A stretch of 64,000 bases of DNA, from the NCBI RefSeq assembly GCF_004331675.1, contig NZ_SJSN01000003.1:288575-352574 (forward strand), written 5' to 3'. The position numbers and the translations under genes are program-made. The DNA is from Pedobacter frigidisoli. Lineage in GTDB: Bacteria > Bacteroidota > Bacteroidia > Sphingobacteriales > Sphingobacteriaceae. Position 1 is the stretch's first letter; every line of letters begins with the position of its first letter. Below the pieces are notes generated by a model. It was given only the letters and a program-made list of their open reading frames with translations. It was not told where the DNA came from and did not search any database. Positions 51,768-59,067 of this stretch are shown piece by piece.

Positions 51768-52535
51768 TTAGTCCATTTCCAGCAAAACCGGACAATGGTC
51801 GGAGTGGATGGCATCGGGTAAAATTCTAACATTTTTTAATCGGCTTTCCATTGGTTTAGTAACTAAATGGTAATCGATGCGCCAACCTAAGTTTTTCCCT
51901 CTCGAACCGGCTCTGTAACTCCACCAAGTATAATGATGTGGGTCTTTATTAAAGTGGCGGAAAGTATCAATAAAACCATTATCCAAAAATAGCTGCATCC
52001 ACTCACGTTCTTCGGGCAAAAACCCTGATGAGTTCGCGTTCGATTTTGGGTTGTGAATATCAATCGAAGTATGGCAAATGTTATAATCGCCGCTCACAAT
52101 TAGGTTAGGGATTTCTTTCCGCAATTCTCCGATGTATTCGTCGAAAAAACGCATAAACTCATATTTTTTTACTTGTCGTTCGTCGCCGCTCGAACCTGAT
52201 GGCATGTATAAACTCATCAGCGAGAAATCATCAAAGTCGGCTCTCAAAATTCTTCCCTCTCTATCAATCCATTCTTCGCCGCATCCATATTCTACATGGT
52301 TGGGTTTAATTCTTGTTAAAATAGCCACGCCGCTATATCCTTTTTTCTCCGCAGGAAACCAGTAATGATGATAACCGAGTTGCTCTACGAGTGCAATAAT
52401 TTCGGGGATTTGAATGGGCAGGGCTTTTACTTCTTGCAGGCAAACCATATCGGCATTGGTAGCTTGCAGCCAGCCGAAGAAGTTTTTGGTGCTTGCCGCT
52501 CGAATTCCGTTAACATTGTAGGAGATGATTTTCAT
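51768..52535 (-). CDS. xth: Exodeoxyribonuclease III
   Basis: This 255-residue AP endonuclease / 3'-5' exonuclease takes part in base excision repair. It begins MKIISYNVNGIRAA, with the metal-binding glutamate in CLQEVKA, the catalytic region IVSGDYNICHTSIDI, and the C-terminal IHSDHCPVLLEM with the active aspartate-histidine pair. GWRIDYHLVT is typical. It stands alone. Confidence 0.95.
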   Translation of the reverse strand: MKIISYNVNGIRAASTKNFFGWLQATNADMVCLQEVKALPIQIPEIIALVEQLGYHHYWFPAEKKGYSGVAILTRIKPNHVEYGCGEEWIDREGRILRADFDDFSLMSLYMPSGSSGDERQVKKYEFMRFFDEYIGELRKEIPNLIVSGDYNICHTSIDIHNPKSNANSSGFLPEEREWMQLFLDNGFIDTFRHFNKDPHHYTWWSYRAGSRGKNLGWRIDYHLVTKPMESRLKNVRILPDAIHSDHCPVLLEMD

Positions 52536-52611
52536 TCAAATTTTCAAAATGTGTAGCGGTAAATTTAGAAATTAATTGAATAAATGCTTAGTTATTGAGA
52601 TTTGCTTTCGT

Positions 52612-52619
52612 TAAATTTG
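52612..52619 (+). promoter_or_regulatory. -7 box directly before the antitoxin gene (possible leaderless start)
   Basis: TAAATTTG matches TAnnTTTG and ends 3 nt before the antitoxin ATG at 52623. The -33 element is not clear. Confidence 0.45.
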
Positions 52620-52622
52620 TTT

Positions 52623-52853
52623 ATGAGCATTGAAGAATTAAAAATTGAGATTGCTAAAAAAGTTTTTGAGACTGATGATGAAAATCTACTTTCAGAGTTA
52701 GATATGCTTTTAAGTAGCAACGAAAAAGTTGTGTTGGAAGATTTGCCAAAACATGTTCAAGAGGGAATTAAAAGGGGATTAAAACAGGCAGAAGAGGGAA
52801 AGCTTATTCCATACGATGAAGTTAAAAAAAGACTTTCTCAGAAATGGAGCTAA
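52623..52853 (+). CDS. Type II antitoxin, addiction-module component type
   Basis: This 76-residue acidic, helical protein begins MSIEELKIEIAKKVFETDDENLL. The C-terminal EGIKRGLKQAEEGKLIPYDEVKKRLSQKW matches the toxin-binding region of small antitoxins paired with ParE/RelE toxins. I use the ATG at 52623, because an earlier in-frame ATG would lie upstream of the TAAATTTG box. It overlaps the toxin gene by 10 bp, as usual for such pairs. Confidence 0.8.
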   Translation: MSIEELKIEIAKKVFETDDENLLSELDMLLSSNEKVVLEDLPKHVQEGIKRGLKQAEEGKLIPYDEVKKRLSQKWS

Positions 52854-53134
52854 GCGTTTCATTTTCTGAGGAGGCTTATGAAACACTATTTGCTATCGGA
52901 GTTTTTCTTGAAGATTCTTGGGGTTATGAATATGCAAATAAGTTTATCAATAGCGTTTATCAAAAAATTGATTTAGTTGCAATTCAACCTTTCATATACG
53001 AACCTATATCGCTCGATAATAATGTTAGAAAGGGAGTGATTTCAAAATTCACATCTTTCTATTACCAGGTTTATGAAAAGGAAATAAGAATCTTATTCTT
53101 TTTTGATAACAGACAGGAACCTTTAATTACATAA
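52844..53134 (+). CDS. ParE/RelE-fold toxin
   Basis: This 96-residue protein has the ParE/RelE fold pattern: LSVSFSEEAYETLFAIGVFLEDSWG as the first strand and two helices, then YYQVYEKEIRILFFFDNRQEP as the terminal strands. It would be neutralised by the upstream antitoxin. Whether it cleaves mRNA or poisons gyrase cannot be told from sequence. Its 3' end overlaps the convergent cyclophilin gene by 8 bp. Confidence 0.82.
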   Translation: MELSVSFSEEAYETLFAIGVFLEDSWGYEYANKFINSVYQKIDLVAIQPFIYEPISLDNNVRKGVISKFTSFYYQVYEKEIRILFFFDNRQEPLIT

Positions 53135-53849
53135 TTTTTTTATCTGCTAAAGAACCCTCCATTAACTGCTTTTCCAACTTCTTAGCCTCTCTTCTTTTCA
53201 AAATCGTGATATCCATTTTAACATCCTGTTTGGGGCGATTATTTTTATCGGTTAAAACCGCAGCTATTTTATCAACCATATCTAAGCCGACAACAATTTC
53301 ACCATAAACGGTATAATTTCTATCTAAATGTGGTGCACCGCCGATGGTTTTATAAACCTGTCTTTGCCATTCAGGGATTTTAAATTTCAGTCGTTTTTCT
53401 TCAACGCTGTTTAATTGTTCATCAGTAAAAACCTTTCCTTGCACTAAATAAAACTGACTTCCGCTTGAGGCTTTGGACGGATTAACCATATCGCCCTCTC
53501 TAGCCGCAGCTAAAACCCCTTTCTTGTGAAATAAACTATCTCTAAATTCTGCAGAGATAGTATATTTCGGTCCGCCATCGCCAAGCAAAGAATCTGGTTT
53601 GGCATTTCTCGAATCTGGGTCGCCACCTTGAATCATAAAATCTTTTATCACTCTGTGAAATAAGGTACCATTATAATAACCCTCTTTGGTAAGCTTTAGA
53701 AAATTATCACGATGGAGCGGCGTTTCGTTATATAATTTCACGATGCATTCTCCAAACCCGGTTTTAATGCGGATATATTGATTTTTCGGCTTAGCAGCAA
53801 AGGTAGAAAGCATTGAAAAAGTGCAGATGAATAAGAATAATTTCTTCAT
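53127..53849 (-). CDS. Exported cyclophilin-type peptidyl-prolyl isomerase
   Basis: This 240-residue protein has a signal peptide (LFLFICTFSMLSTFAA) and a cyclophilin domain: TEL-type opening IRIKTGFGECIVKLYNETPLHRDNF, the active-site region LFHRVIKDFMIQGGDPDS, and SGSQFYLVQGKVF. It probably assists folding of periplasmic proteins. A lysine-rich C-terminal tail is encoded partly inside the 8-bp overlap with the convergent toxin gene. Confidence 0.93.
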   Translation of the reverse strand: MKKLFLFICTFSMLSTFAAKPKNQYIRIKTGFGECIVKLYNETPLHRDNFLKLTKEGYYNGTLFHRVIKDFMIQGGDPDSRNAKPDSLLGDGGPKYTISAEFRDSLFHKKGVLAAAREGDMVNPSKASSGSQFYLVQGKVFTDEQLNSVEEKRLKFKIPEWQRQVYKTIGGAPHLDRNYTVYGEIVVGLDMVDKIAAVLTDKNNRPKQDVKMDITILKRREAKKLEKQLMEGSLADKKIM

Positions 53850-53930
53850 TTGAATGGTGTTTGAGGCTAAATTAAACTAAAAAATGAAATTCAATAAATA
53901 AATGATAATGTTATACGAGTTTTTTTGCTT

Positions 53931-53938
53931 TACCTTTG
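53931..53938 (+). promoter_or_regulatory. -7 box before the HYC_CC_PP gene (possible leaderless start)
   Basis: TACCTTTG ends 5 nt before the ATG at 53944. It supports that ATG over the in-frame ATG at 53902, which lies upstream of the promoter box. Confidence 0.5.
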
Positions 53939-53943
53939 TGATA

Positions 53944-54348
53944 ATGAAGTTAAAACAAAAAATAGCACTTTCTTTGGCCGTATTCTATGCGGTTAGTGTT
54001 ATGGGTTTGGCTTTAAGTTTGCATTTCTGCGGTGGTAAACTGGAAAATGTAAAACTATTCAGTAATGAGGTTTCTTGCAAGTTTTGCAAAGATATACCTG
54101 CTGAAAAGAAAAAGGATGATGGCTGTTGCAAAAATACGCAAGTTACCGTTAAGGTAAAGGATAGTCATCAGGCAGAGGCACAAACACAAATGCCGAAATT
54201 GTACGCAATTCAGCTTTTTTTACATCCGCCCGTTTTAGAATTTCTTAGCAACATTGCCCCAGCTTTTTTCAGCAAAATCAGCAACAAAGCGCCACCACTT
54301 TCCTTGCGGGTTGCCTTGCATGTTTTCAATTGTATTTTTAGGAATTAG
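53944..54348 (+). CDS. HYC_CC_PP-type exported protein
   Basis: This 134-residue protein has an N-terminal signal or anchor (IALSLAVFYAVSVMGLALSLHFCGG), then conserved cysteines (VSCKFCKDI and DGCCKN), and near the end the FLHPPVLEF motif. That pattern of an H-x-C, a CC pair and a PP motif is what I know as the HYC_CC_PP family of Bacteroidota. Six cysteines in an exported protein, and a metal-binding operon starting 81 bp downstream, suggest metal or redox handling; the function is not established. Confidence 0.75.
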   Translation: MKLKQKIALSLAVFYAVSVMGLALSLHFCGGKLENVKLFSNEVSCKFCKDIPAEKKKDDGCCKNTQVTVKVKDSHQAEAQTQMPKLYAIQLFLHPPVLEFLSNIAPAFFSKISNKAPPLSLRVALHVFNCIFRN

Positions 54349-54429
54349 GATTAATCATTAGCCGTTGGGTGCATAAAGCATTTCTACAGGCTCAATGTGA
54401 CATTTTCTTAAATTCTAACTTCAAAAATC

Positions 54430-54966
54430 ATGAAAACAATAAAAATATTCAGCATCATTATGCTATTCTTCGCCGTTAATGTATCGGCTCAACAAATTTC
54501 AACAGCAGATTTACAAGTAACTGGTTTAACTTGTTCAATGTGCTCAAATGCGACACAAAAATCATTAGGGACCTTAGGTTTCATCAATTCTGTAAAGCCA
54601 GATTTAAATAAAAACATTTTCGTGTTAACCTTTAAAAAAGGTGCAGATATCAACATCGATTTAATTCGCAAAAAAGTTCAGGATGCTGGGTTTTCTGTCG
54701 GTGGCTTAACTGCTGATTTTACTTTTAATCAGGTTAAGGTTGATGATAAAGGTCAGGCGATTGTTGATGGCAACGTTTATCGTTTCGTAAATGCAAAAAA
54801 CAAAACCTTAAATGGCACGGTTAAAGCATCGGTGGTTGATAAGAATTTCATTTCAGGTTCGGCATTTAAAAAACAATCGGCTACAGTAAACTCTGACGCT
54901 TATGCAAACGGAACAGCTGTTGTAAACGGGAAGAAAACGCGTGTTTATCACTTAGTTCTTTCTTAA
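54430..54966 (+). CDS. Exported heavy-metal-associated (HMA) domain protein
   Basis: This 178-residue protein has a signal peptide (IIMLFFAVNVSAQQ). The HMA domain follows at about residues 26-95 with the metal motif LTCSMCSNA (C35, C38), and a C-terminal beta-rich domain of about 80 residues has no obvious relatives. Exported HMA proteins bind copper(I) or similar ions in the periplasm. It leads an operon with an outer-membrane-like protein (3-bp gap), DUF3347 (7-bp gap) and an HMA-AraC regulator (1-bp overlap). Confidence 0.88.
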   Translation: MKTIKIFSIIMLFFAVNVSAQQISTADLQVTGLTCSMCSNATQKSLGTLGFINSVKPDLNKNIFVLTFKKGADINIDLIRKKVQDAGFSVGGLTADFTFNQVKVDDKGQAIVDGNVYRFVNAKNKTLNGTVKASVVDKNFISGSAFKKQSATVNSDAYANGTAVVNGKKTRVYHLVLS

Positions 54967-54969
54967 ATC

Positions 54970-55779
54970 ATGAGGAAGATTTTTATAATGGCACTGATTT
55001 TATTCGGTGCTTATGGAAACGTTTTCAGTCAGGAGTTATACGTTTTTACAGAGCCTGCGAGCAACATGCCTACGAAGTCAATTGGGATAAGAATCACTAA
55101 TGAGGGCATGAACAATCCCGATTTCATGAGCAGAACCATTCCTGAAGTAATGATTGGTTTCAATAAAAATCTGATGATGCATGCTCAAGGTTTCTTATCA
55201 GATATGGATGGAAAATATCGTATAGAGGGCGGAAGTTTGTATTTGAAATATAGATTTTTGTCTTTGGATGAGGCACATTCGCACTTCAGAGCGGCCGCTT
55301 TCGGTAGATTAAGCACAAGTAGAAGACCAACTTTTACCAGAGATATCAACTTAGAGGGCGATAATAGTGGAGTACAAGGAGGGTTAATTTTCACTCAACT
55401 TTTGCATAAACTTGCGCTCTCGGCAACGCTGGGATATGCACATGCAATAATTGTTGATAAAGTATACCGGCCAAATGTTCCTGAACCCAAAAACATACTT
55501 TCCTACAGTTTATCATCTGGCTATTTGGTTTTGCCTTTTGTTTACAAAGATTATAAGCAGCCAAACTTCAATCTTTACTTCGAAATGCTGGGGAAAACCG
55601 ACCCTAGTTCGGGCGAATCTTATTTAGATTTGGCGCCAGCCGTACAAGTAATTTTGAACAGCACAACCCGTATTGATTTGGGCTATCGCTTTCAGGCAAC
55701 TGGAAACATTGCTAACAGATATACTAAAAACATGTACCTGATTAGGGCAGAATTTAATTTTTTTAACGTTTTAAAATAA
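54970..55779 (+). CDS. Putative outer-membrane beta-barrel protein of the metal operon
   Basis: I do not recognise a named family. The 269-residue protein has a signal peptide (ALILFGAYGNVFSQ) and then amphipathic beta-strand patterns throughout (LSATLGYAHAIIV, ILSYSLSSGYLVLPFVYK, RIDLGYRFQATGNI), ending in an aromatic-rich strand (LIRAEFNFFNV). This suits a small outer-membrane barrel. MMHAQGFLSDMDGKYRIEGG resembles parts of copper-associated transporter-like proteins of Bacteroidota. It lies 3 bp after the HMA gene and 7 bp before DUF3347, so a metal-linked role is inferred. Confidence 0.7.
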   Translation: MRKIFIMALILFGAYGNVFSQELYVFTEPASNMPTKSIGIRITNEGMNNPDFMSRTIPEVMIGFNKNLMMHAQGFLSDMDGKYRIEGGSLYLKYRFLSLDEAHSHFRAAAFGRLSTSRRPTFTRDINLEGDNSGVQGGLIFTQLLHKLALSATLGYAHAIIVDKVYRPNVPEPKNILSYSLSSGYLVLPFVYKDYKQPNFNLYFEMLGKTDPSSGESYLDLAPAVQVILNSTTRIDLGYRFQATGNIANRYTKNMYLIRAEFNFFNVLK

Positions 55780-55786
55780 CAGCACA

Positions 55787-56290
55787 ATGAAAAAAATACT
55801 GATAATGGTGGCTATAATTGCCATCGCAACTACAAAATTAACTTTCGCACAGAGTAAAACCGATGCAGCTTTTAACCAGTTGTTAACCGCATATTATGAT
55901 GTGAAAAATGCATTAGCTACCGACAAAAAGGATGTGGCGGCTGAAAAAGTGAAAACATTATCTGCTAAAGTTGACGCAATCCCTCATAAAGATTTGCCCG
56001 CTGCTCAGCACACACTTTGGATGGAACAGGCAAAAATCATCAAAGCAAAAGCTACTGAATTAGCTGTAGGAAAAGACATTAAAGCACAAAGAAAGTCTTT
56101 CGAGGGAATTTCTTATGCGATGATTAAAACGGTTAGAAACATCAAATTTAACACCGCAACAATTTATGTTCAGCATTGCCCTATGGCGAAAGCGAGTTGG
56201 TTAAATGAAAAAGAAAACATCGAAAACCCATATTATGGAAGCATGATGTTCGATTGTGGCGATGTTTCGGAAACCATAAAATCGAAATAA
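55787..56290 (+). CDS. DUF3347 domain protein (copper-associated)
   Basis: This 167-residue exported protein has a signal peptide (MVAIIAIATTKLTFAQ) and a DUF3347 domain. The helical part AFNQLLTAYYDVKNALATDKK leads to the conserved C-terminal metal-ligand motif YVQHCPMAKASWLNEKENIENPYYGSMMFDCGDV, with H, C, M and C residues. The same domain occurs in CusB-type copper efflux adaptors and near copper genes. Its stop overlaps the start of the HMA-AraC gene by one base. Confidence 0.88.
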   Translation: MKKILIMVAIIAIATTKLTFAQSKTDAAFNQLLTAYYDVKNALATDKKDVAAEKVKTLSAKVDAIPHKDLPAAQHTLWMEQAKIIKAKATELAVGKDIKAQRKSFEGISYAMIKTVRNIKFNTATIYVQHCPMAKASWLNEKENIENPYYGSMMFDCGDVSETIKSK

Positions 56291-56850
56291 TGAACCTGCA
56301 TATCAAAAACATGGTATGCAACCGTTGCAAAATGGTGGTTAAGGCCGAGCTCGAAAAGCTTGGCTTTAACCCTATTTCGGTTGAATTAGGTGAAGTTTCA
56401 CTAGCAGAAAATATTTCTGCTAATGATAAATTAAAAATCGCCGATAAACTTAATCAATTTGGTTTTGAGCTATTGGAGGATAGAAAAACTCAAATCGCTG
56501 AACAGGTTAAAACCTCAATTATCAATCTGGTTCATTACACGAAAGAGCCGCTAAAAATTAATTTATCTTTATATTTGAGTGAGAAAACTAATCTTGAATA
56601 CACTCAATTGAGCGCTGTTTTTTCCGAGGTTGAACATCAAACCATAGAGAAATATTTCATCGCTCAAAAAATAGAAAAAACTAAGGAAATGCTCACCTAT
56701 GGCGAGCTTACCTTGAGCGAAATTGCTTATCAGCTTAATTACAGCAGCGTTGCGCATCTTTCCGCTCAATTTAAAAAGGTTACGGGCTCAACGCCATCGG
56801 TTTTTAAATTGGAAAATTTAGAACGGCGAAAAACACTTGATGAAATTTAA
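56290..56850 (+). CDS. HMA-AraC fusion regulator
   Basis: This 186-residue protein joins a metal-binding-like N-terminal domain (about residues 1-65, MNLHIKNMVCNRCKMVVKAEL with C10 and C13) to an AraC-type DNA-binding domain (about residues 80-175) whose second helix-turn-helix is LTLSEIAYQLNYSSVAHLSAQFKKVTGSTPS. The start overlaps the DUF3347 stop (TAATG); an earlier in-frame ATG would run 36 bp into that gene. Architecture and operon position suggest a cytoplasmic copper sensor that controls the operon. The HMA half has no GMTC motif, so metal binding is inferred from the CxxC alone. A hairpin follows the stop. Confidence 0.85.
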   Translation: MNLHIKNMVCNRCKMVVKAELEKLGFNPISVELGEVSLAENISANDKLKIADKLNQFGFELLEDRKTQIAEQVKTSIINLVHYTKEPLKINLSLYLSEKTNLEYTQLSAVFSEVEHQTIEKYFIAQKIEKTKEMLTYGELTLSEIAYQLNYSSVAHLSAQFKKVTGSTPSVFKLENLERRKTLDEI

Positions 56851-56855
56851 AGTTT

Positions 56856-56875
56856 CCGTCAGTTGAAACTGACGG
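56856..56875. repeat. CCGTCAGTT hairpin after the HMA-AraC gene
   Basis: CCGTCAGTTGAAACTGACGG is a perfect 9-bp inverted repeat around GA, followed by CAAGGAAT. It looks like a rearranged member of the CCGTTGAC family and could stop or stabilise the operon transcript. Confidence 0.75.
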
Positions 56876-56946
56876 CAAGGAATAGCGAGGCGGAAATGCC
56901 AAATCAACTAAATATCCATACCTATTTAGCGCAATCCAATTCATTG

Positions 56947-56966
56947 CCGTTGACTTCAGTCAACGG
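56947..56966. repeat. CCGTTGAC hairpin repeat, copy 2
   Basis: CCGTTGACTTCAGTCAACGG, identical to 2964-2983 with the same ATTCATTG prefix. It lies in the gap between the HMA-AraC gene and the YceI-family gene. Confidence 0.9.
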
Positions 56967-57043
56967 TTAACAATGAAAATAATTGGCTTTAACCCCATTC
57001 TACTTTCTTAACATACATCAAGACCTAAACCTGAATGTCAGCG

Positions 57044-57051
57044 TACTTTTG
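57044..57051 (+). promoter_or_regulatory. Predicted -7 box of the YceI-family gene
   Basis: TACTTTTG matches TAnnTTTG, with a predicted leader of about 16 nt before the ATG at 57073. The -33 element is not evident. Confidence 0.5.
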
Positions 57052-57072
57052 TTTAAATAAAATTCGCAAAAC

Positions 57073-57645
57073 ATGAAAAAATTATTCTTATTCCTGATAG
57101 CTACTTCAATCAGCGTAGCATCTTTCGCACAAACAAGCTGGAAAATCGACCCCATGCACTCGTTCGTTAACTTTTCGGTTAAACACATGGGCATTTCTTT
57201 CGTTGATGGTTCATTCAAAAAATTTGACGGTACGGTTACTGCTGCAAAACCAGATTTAACGGATGCAAAAATTAGTTTTACTGTTGATGTTAACAGTATT
57301 ACCACTGGTGTTGATATGAGAGATGGTCATTTAAAAACTGATGATTTTTTCAATGCTGCAACTTATCCAACTATGAAATTTGAAAGCACTTCTTTCAAAA
57401 AATTAAGCGGTAATAATTACGAATTAGCTGGTAAATTAACCATTCGCGATATAACCAAAGATGTAAAATTCTCGGTTGTTTACGGAGGAACAGCAAAAGA
57501 CCAACAAGGAAATACTAAAGCTGGTTTTGGCGCAACAACTACCATTAACCGTTTAGATTACAACATTAAATACGACCCAACGGGTGCTGGCGTTGCTAAA
57601 GATGTTGCTATTAAATTGAACTTAGAATTCGTTCAAGCAAAATAA
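57073..57645 (+). CDS. Exported YceI family protein
   Basis: This 190-residue lipocalin-like periplasmic protein has a signal peptide (LFLIATSISVASFAQ) and then the family core WKIDPMHSFVNFSVKHMGISFVDGSFKKFDG. VDMRDGHLKTDDFFNAATYPTMKFEST and LAGKLTIRDITKDVKF are diagnostic. YceI proteins bind isoprenoid-like lipids. The gene lies 222 bp after the metal operon and has its own promoter box, so a link to metal handling is not shown. Confidence 0.95.
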   Translation: MKKLFLFLIATSISVASFAQTSWKIDPMHSFVNFSVKHMGISFVDGSFKKFDGTVTAAKPDLTDAKISFTVDVNSITTGVDMRDGHLKTDDFFNAATYPTMKFESTSFKKLSGNNYELAGKLTIRDITKDVKFSVVYGGTAKDQQGNTKAGFGATTTINRLDYNIKYDPTGAGVAKDVAIKLNLEFVQAK

Positions 57646-57657
57646 TCTCCAATAATA

Positions 57658-57738
57658 TCATTTCGAGTGAAGCAACGCGGAATCGAGAAATCTTTTATAT
57701 CAGATTTCAAAGATTTCTCCACTTCGGTCGAAATGACG
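57658..57738. repeat. CGTCATTTCGA palindrome (family B), copy 3
   Basis: It begins TCATTTCGAGTGAAGCAACG and ends CTTCGGTCGAAATGACG. The interior AGATTTCAAAGATTTCTCC matches the right half of 49220-49294. It lies between the YceI-family and dioxygenase genes. Confidence 0.8.
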
Positions 57739-57758
57739 ATTTACACACAAAGAATACC

Positions 57759-58583
57759 ATGTCAACATTATCTCAATTCAGAAGTTTTACTCAACGTTTG
57801 CCACAAACGGATTTAATGCCAACCCTATTTATTGGTCACGGTTCGCCGATGAATGGTATTGAAAACAATGAGTTTAGCCAGAGCTGGGCCGAGTTGGCAA
57901 AAAACATTCCTGTTCCGAAAGCGGTTCTGGTGGTTTCGGCGCATTGGTACACACACGGAACTTTTGTTACGGCGATGGATTTCCCATCAACCATTCATGA
58001 TTTTGGCGGTTTCCCACAAGCATTGTTTGATGTTCAATATCCAGCTCCTGGCGATGCGAAATTAGCGGCCGAAATTCCTGGTTTGGTGAATGCAGCAAAT
58101 ATTGGTTTAGACCACGATTGGGGTTTAGACCATGGCACGTGGACAGTTGTAAAACACATGTATCCTGACGCCAATATTCCTGTGCTTCAGCTAAGTATTG
58201 ATTATACCAAATCGCCCGAGCAACATTACGAAATTGCAAAAGAAATTTATGCACTTCGCAAAAAAGGCGTATTGGTTTTGGGTAGCGGCAACATGGTTCA
58301 CAATCTTCGCATGTTAAGCTGGGAAATGATTAACGGCGGAGGTTATGATTGGGCGAATGAGATGAATGATAAATTTAAAAACCTCATCGCAAACGGCGAC
58401 CATAAACCTTTAATCGATTACCGCAATTTAGGTGCTGATGCAATGCTGGCCATCCCTACACCCGAGCACTATTTGCCATTGATTTATACCTTGGGGATGA
58501 AGAAAGATAGTGAAGAGGTTTCTTTCTTTAACGATAAAGCGGTTGGTGGTTCGTTAACGATGACATCTGTTTTGGTGGGGTAA
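57759..58583 (+). CDS. ygiD: 4,5-DOPA dioxygenase extradiol family protein (YgiD)
   Basis: This 274-residue class III extradiol dioxygenase-fold protein has metal-binding histidines in LFIGHGSPMNGI, VVSAHWYTHG and DHDWGLDHGTWTV; the length matches E. coli YgiD. YgiD can open the ring of L-DOPA in vitro, but its physiological substrate is not known. It has no obvious operon partners and is flanked by repeats on both sides. Confidence 0.93.
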   Translation: MSTLSQFRSFTQRLPQTDLMPTLFIGHGSPMNGIENNEFSQSWAELAKNIPVPKAVLVVSAHWYTHGTFVTAMDFPSTIHDFGGFPQALFDVQYPAPGDAKLAAEIPGLVNAANIGLDHDWGLDHGTWTVVKHMYPDANIPVLQLSIDYTKSPEQHYEIAKEIYALRKKGVLVLGSGNMVHNLRMLSWEMINGGGYDWANEMNDKFKNLIANGDHKPLIDYRNLGADAMLAIPTPEHYLPLIYTLGMKKDSEEVSFFNDKAVGGSLTMTSVLVG

Positions 58584-58807
58584 GATTATTTAACCGCAAA
58601 GGGGGCAAAGTTAAAAGCGCAAAGGACACAAAGCTTGGTTGATAACAGATTTACGCCATGATTAAAATGGTGGGTTATGCGACTGGGCTAAATTGCGTGT
58701 GATTATTTTTGATTCAAAAAATATAGCCTGCGATTTCAATCGTGGGAATTGATTATTTAATGGTTACAAGCAGGTTAATTGGGCGAAGAACGAATTTCTT
58801 TTGTTCA

Positions 58808-58858
58808 TAAACCCGATTGGATGAATGCCGATTTTTCTCCGGCAGAAAGGAAAGCGGG
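58808..58858 (-). repeat. CCCGCT/ATCGGGTTTA element (family D), short copy 4
   Basis: In inverted orientation it runs from TAAACCCGAT to AGCGGG, with the internal hairpin ATGCCGatttttctccGGCA. It is most similar to the copy at 3056-3104. Confidence 0.75.
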
Positions 58859-59046
58859 ACTACCGTTCCCGATGGAATGCTGAACATTCATTTCCAAAAC
58901 CTTTTACCACTAAAGCACTAAGAACACAAAGTTGGATACAAAATTTCTGGACTTCTCAGAAACCAGGTTCTTCCGTTATGGCATAGCGCTCAAAATTCTA
59001 TAACATTTTATGATTATTCTGTAACGGTTATCGCCTGCCCAATGGG

Positions 59047-59054
59047 TAAATTTG
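59047..59054 (+). promoter_or_regulatory. Possible -7 box for the HMA-MauE gene
   Basis: TAAATTTG matches TAnnTTTG and lies 13 nt before the ATG at 59068. No -33 TTTG is at the expected distance. Confidence 0.4.
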
Positions 59055-59067
59055 TATAAACATTTTG

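Larger units (their letters stand above)
58584..59064. other. 481-bp intergenic region with repeats
   Basis: No gene is visible. It contains a CGCAAAGG/CACAAAG-rich stretch right after ygiD (58590-58634), a short family D element (58808-58858), a CACTAAAGCACTAAGAACAC segment (about 58909-58932), and a TAAATTTG box (59047-59054) just before the HMA-MauE gene. Confidence 0.65.
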
